Notes under the pieces: generated by a model
Database searches by the model: none
What the model was told of the DNA's origin: nothing
Seen by the model: the letters and a program-made list of their open reading frames with translations, nothing else
Origin: Pseudorhodobacter sp. E13
Lineage (GTDB): Bacteria > Pseudomonadota > Alphaproteobacteria > Rhodobacterales > Rhodobacteraceae
Assembly (NCBI RefSeq): GCF_003991405.1
Contig: NZ_RPEN01000153.1
Span: forward strand, 113,897 to 177,896
Length of the DNA: 64,000 nucleotides
Reading direction: 5' to 3'
Position numbers and translations under genes: made by a program
Shown here: positions 61,980 to 64,000 of the stretch, one piece after another
Position numbering within the stretch: position 1 is the stretch's first letter
How the letters are laid out: each line of letters starts with the position of its first letter

Positions 61980-63902
61980 ATGGAAAGTTTTCTGCTACAG
62001 GCCTCTATTTATCTCGGCGCCGCGGTTCTGATCGTGCCGTTGGCGGTGCGATTGGGGCTTGGCTCGGTTCTGGGCTATCTGGCAGCGGGCATTCTGGTGG
62101 GGCCGATCCTTGGTCTGGCCGGCACCGAGGCCGAAGATTTGCAGCATTTCGCGGAATTCGGCGTTGTGATGATGCTGTTTCTGATCGGGTTGGAACTGGA
62201 ACCCCGCGCGCTGTGGGATATGCGATCCAAGCTGATCGGCCTTGGTGGGTTGCAGGTGGTGCTGACCACGGCAGCGATTGCCTTTGTCGCAAGCTGGTTG
62301 GGGCTAAGCTGGCAGGTCGGGCTGACGCTGGGGATGCTGTTCTCGCTGTCCTCGACCGCGATCGTGCTCCAAACCCTGTCGGAAAAGAACCTGATGCGCA
62401 CCGGCGGCGGGCGCGCGACCTTTGCGGTGCTGCTGACGCAGGATATCGCGGTGGTCCCGATTCTGGCGGTCATCCCGCTCTTGGCCTTCAGCGGCGGCGG
62501 CATGCCCGGCGGCATCACCGCCTCGACCTTTGGCATCACCGATGGCACCCATGCCGCCACCGGCGATGGCCATGGCGCGGCAGGCGCGGCAGAACCGCTG
62601 ATGACACTGGTGCAATCGCTGCCCGGCTGGGCCGTCACCCTGATGACGCTGGGCATCGTGATCGGCATCATGCTGGTCGGGCATTTCCTGACCCGGCCGA
62701 TCTTCCGCTTCGTCCATGCCTCGCGCCTGCCGGAAATGAGCACGTTCATCTCGCTTCTGATGGTGCTGGGCATCGCCTTTCTGATGATGCTGGTCGGCCT
62801 TTCCCCCGCTTTGGGCACCTTCCTTGCCGGGGTGGTTCTTGCCAACTCTGAATTCCGTCACCAGCTAGAAGCGGATATCCAACCCTTCAAAGGCATCCTG
62901 ATGGGGCTGTTCTTTATCACCGTCGGGGTGGGCATCAATTTCAGCGTGCTGCTGGCCAATCCGGTCATGGTTGTCTCGCTGACACTCGGGATCATCGCGC
63001 TGAAGGCAGCGGTGTTGCTGCTGCTGTCGGTCATCTTCAAGGTGCGCGGCCACAACCGCTGGCTCTTTGCGCTTGGGCTGGCCCAAGCGGGGGAGTTTGG
63101 CTTCCTCATCGTCAGCTTTGCGCGCAAGCAATCCATCCTGCCCGGTTCCATCGCGGAAATCGTGCTTTTGGTGATCAGCCTGTCGATGCTGCTGACCCCG
63201 GCGCTGTTCATCGGCTATGAGGCGCTGGCCCGCCGCATGAAAGCCCGCGAAACCGAACACGAAGCCGATGAGATCGACGAACAAGGCCGCGTGATCATCG
63301 CCGGCATCGGCCGCTTTGGCCAAACCGTCAACCGCCTCGTGCGGATGAGCGGCGGCTCAACCGTGGTGCTGGACAGCGACATGGGTGCCATCGAACAGAT
63401 GCGGCGCTTCGGGGCCAAGGGCTTCTTCGGCGATCCCACCCGCCCCGAATTGCTGGAAGCGGCGGGCCTGAATGACGCATCGGTGCTGGTCGTGGCCGTC
63501 GACAACCCGGAAAACGCGCTGAAAATCGTGGCCCATGCCCGCAAACACCGCCCCGACATCCATATCATCGCCCGCGCCTATGACAGGCCACATGTCTTTG
63601 CGCTCTACAAGGCCGGGGCCAATGACATCGTGCGCGAAACCTATGACAGCTCTGTCCGTGCCGGACGCTATGTGCTGGAAAATATCGGCTTTACCGATTA
63701 CGAGGCCGCCAAGATGGCGCAAACCTATTTCAAAGTCGAACGCGCCGCGCTGCGCGATCTGGCAGAGCTTTGGGTGCCGGGCCAGCCCGTGCATCTTAAC
63801 GATGCCTATGTCGCCCGCGCCCAGCAATTGGAACGCGACCTCGCCGCCGCGATGAGCGAGGATCTCGACGAAACCCGCGCCAATCTGGACGCCGCACAAT
63901 AA
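61980..63902 (+). CDS. KefB/KefC-type CPA2 cation:proton antiporter
   Basis: 640 residues. N-terminal sodium/hydrogen exchanger domain of about 12 helices (1-410), with LVGLSPALGTFLAGVVLANS, LTQDIAVVPILAVIPLL (the conserved QD) and ALGLAQAGEFGFLIVSFARK. A RCK/TrkA-N domain follows (430-560), with nucleotide loop VIIAGIGRFGQTVNRLVRMS and FFGDPTRPELLEAAGLNDA. Probably exports K+ under electrophile or alkaline stress. A Gly/His-rich loop of about 40 residues (near 180-215) is unusual. The short C-terminal tail is helical. Not next to a KefF/KefG-type oxidoreductase. Confidence 0.92.
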   Translation: MESFLLQASIYLGAAVLIVPLAVRLGLGSVLGYLAAGILVGPILGLAGTEAEDLQHFAEFGVVMMLFLIGLELEPRALWDMRSKLIGLGGLQVVLTTAAIAFVASWLGLSWQVGLTLGMLFSLSSTAIVLQTLSEKNLMRTGGGRATFAVLLTQDIAVVPILAVIPLLAFSGGGMPGGITASTFGITDGTHAATGDGHGAAGAAEPLMTLVQSLPGWAVTLMTLGIVIGIMLVGHFLTRPIFRFVHASRLPEMSTFISLLMVLGIAFLMMLVGLSPALGTFLAGVVLANSEFRHQLEADIQPFKGILMGLFFITVGVGINFSVLLANPVMVVSLTLGIIALKAAVLLLLSVIFKVRGHNRWLFALGLAQAGEFGFLIVSFARKQSILPGSIAEIVLLVISLSMLLTPALFIGYEALARRMKARETEHEADEIDEQGRVIIAGIGRFGQTVNRLVRMSGGSTVVLDSDMGAIEQMRRFGAKGFFGDPTRPELLEAAGLNDASVLVVAVDNPENALKIVAHARKHRPDIHIIARAYDRPHVFALYKAGANDIVRETYDSSVRAGRYVLENIGFTDYEAAKMAQTYFKVERAALRDLAELWVPGQPVHLNDAYVARAQQLERDLAAAMSEDLDETRANLDAAQ

Positions 63903-63923
63903 TCTGCGGCTTTCTTTTCGGCA

Positions 63924-63990
63924 CAAATATCCTCAGGGGGTGAATGGCCCTCAAGGGCCAGAGGGGGCGCGAGCGCCCCCTGCCCCCGCT
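63924..63990 (-). repeat. dispersed hairpin element, copy D
   Basis: After the antiporter gene. AAATATCCTC, a G5 run, hairpin GGCCCT / AGGGCC (63946-63959) and hairpin GGGGGCGC / GCGCCCCC (63963-63980, loop GA). The order and spacing copy element B, inverted. Could help end antiporter transcription, although no T-run follows. Confidence 0.7.
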
Positions 63991-64000
63991 CAGCCCCCCC

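Noticed and set aside
1..64000. CRISPR arrays, insertion sequences, prophage, integrative elements
   Set aside because: No regularly spaced direct repeats, transposase, integrase or phage structural genes were seen on either strand; neither tRNA is flanked by an integrase or a repeat of its 3' end.

Overview
This GC-rich window is chromosomal and reads as a member of the Rhodobacteraceae (Alphaproteobacteria, Rhodobacterales). The grounds are the gene content: a soxBDAG sarcosine oxidase operon, a GapR/DUF2312 protein, CcmI-RuvX-DUF1289 in one overlapping operon, the split his cluster, a TIGR01244/persulfide dioxygenase operon, and tRNA genes with alphaproteobacterial neighbours. The genus cannot be fixed from the sequence alone. 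I see no phage, transposase, integrase, CRISPR array or rRNA operon.

Layout. 1-5006: RND efflux pump (adaptor cut by the window edge, then permease). 5.1-11.6 kb: an RTX calcium-binding protein, an Atm1-type ABC exporter, a LysM protein, a LOG-family protein, SodB and a small secreted protein. 11.7-16.9 kb: soxBDAG on the minus strand, turning sarcosine into glycine plus a formaldehyde-level one-carbon unit and H2O2. 17.1-21 kb: ccmI, ruvX, DUF1289, a TauE transporter, dusA. 21.1-24.6 kb: an enolase-superfamily enzyme, a class III transaminase and a GntR/FCD regulator; the last two have near-identical operator-like sites upstream. 24.6-30 kb: the most accessory-looking part, a translationally coupled pair of an oligosaccharide flippase and a one-module NRPS (C-A-PCP-TE). 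30.2-34.6 kb: glutathione-dependent formaldehyde dehydrogenase, a RidA/YafY divergent pair with a perfect dyad between them, tRNA-Tyr, rlmB and a CoA-binding protein. 34.6-40.2 kb: hisE, hisF, hisA, hisH, hisB, broken up by a DUF2147 protein, a DMT transporter and a glutaminase.

40.3-43.9 kb: a TroABCD-type Mn/Zn importer behind two Fur/Mur-like boxes. 43.9-47.3 kb: LysE exporter/Lrp pair, a lytic transglycosylase, metY with a structured leader that can pair with its ribosome binding site, and tRNA-Thr. 47.4-50.8 kb: an orphan Fbp-type iron permease, a divergent sulfotransferase-like protein, gapR and a small membrane protein. 50.8-53.4 kb: a FadB-like protein whose dehydrogenase half looks catalytically dead, a small conserved-looking ORF, and a DksA-type protein. 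53.5-57.8 kb: persulfide detoxification operon, an aminotransferase and a SIMPL protein. 58-61.2 kb: a 1084-residue protein that seems to join a GspL/PilM-like cytoplasmic head to a GspC/PilP-like periplasmic tail. 61.4-63.9 kb: Lrp regulator and a KefB/C-type antiporter.

The points most worth following are the flippase-NRPS operon, the GspL/GspC-like fusion protein, the shared GntR operator, the metY leader RNA, and a dispersed hairpin element present in four intergenic copies.
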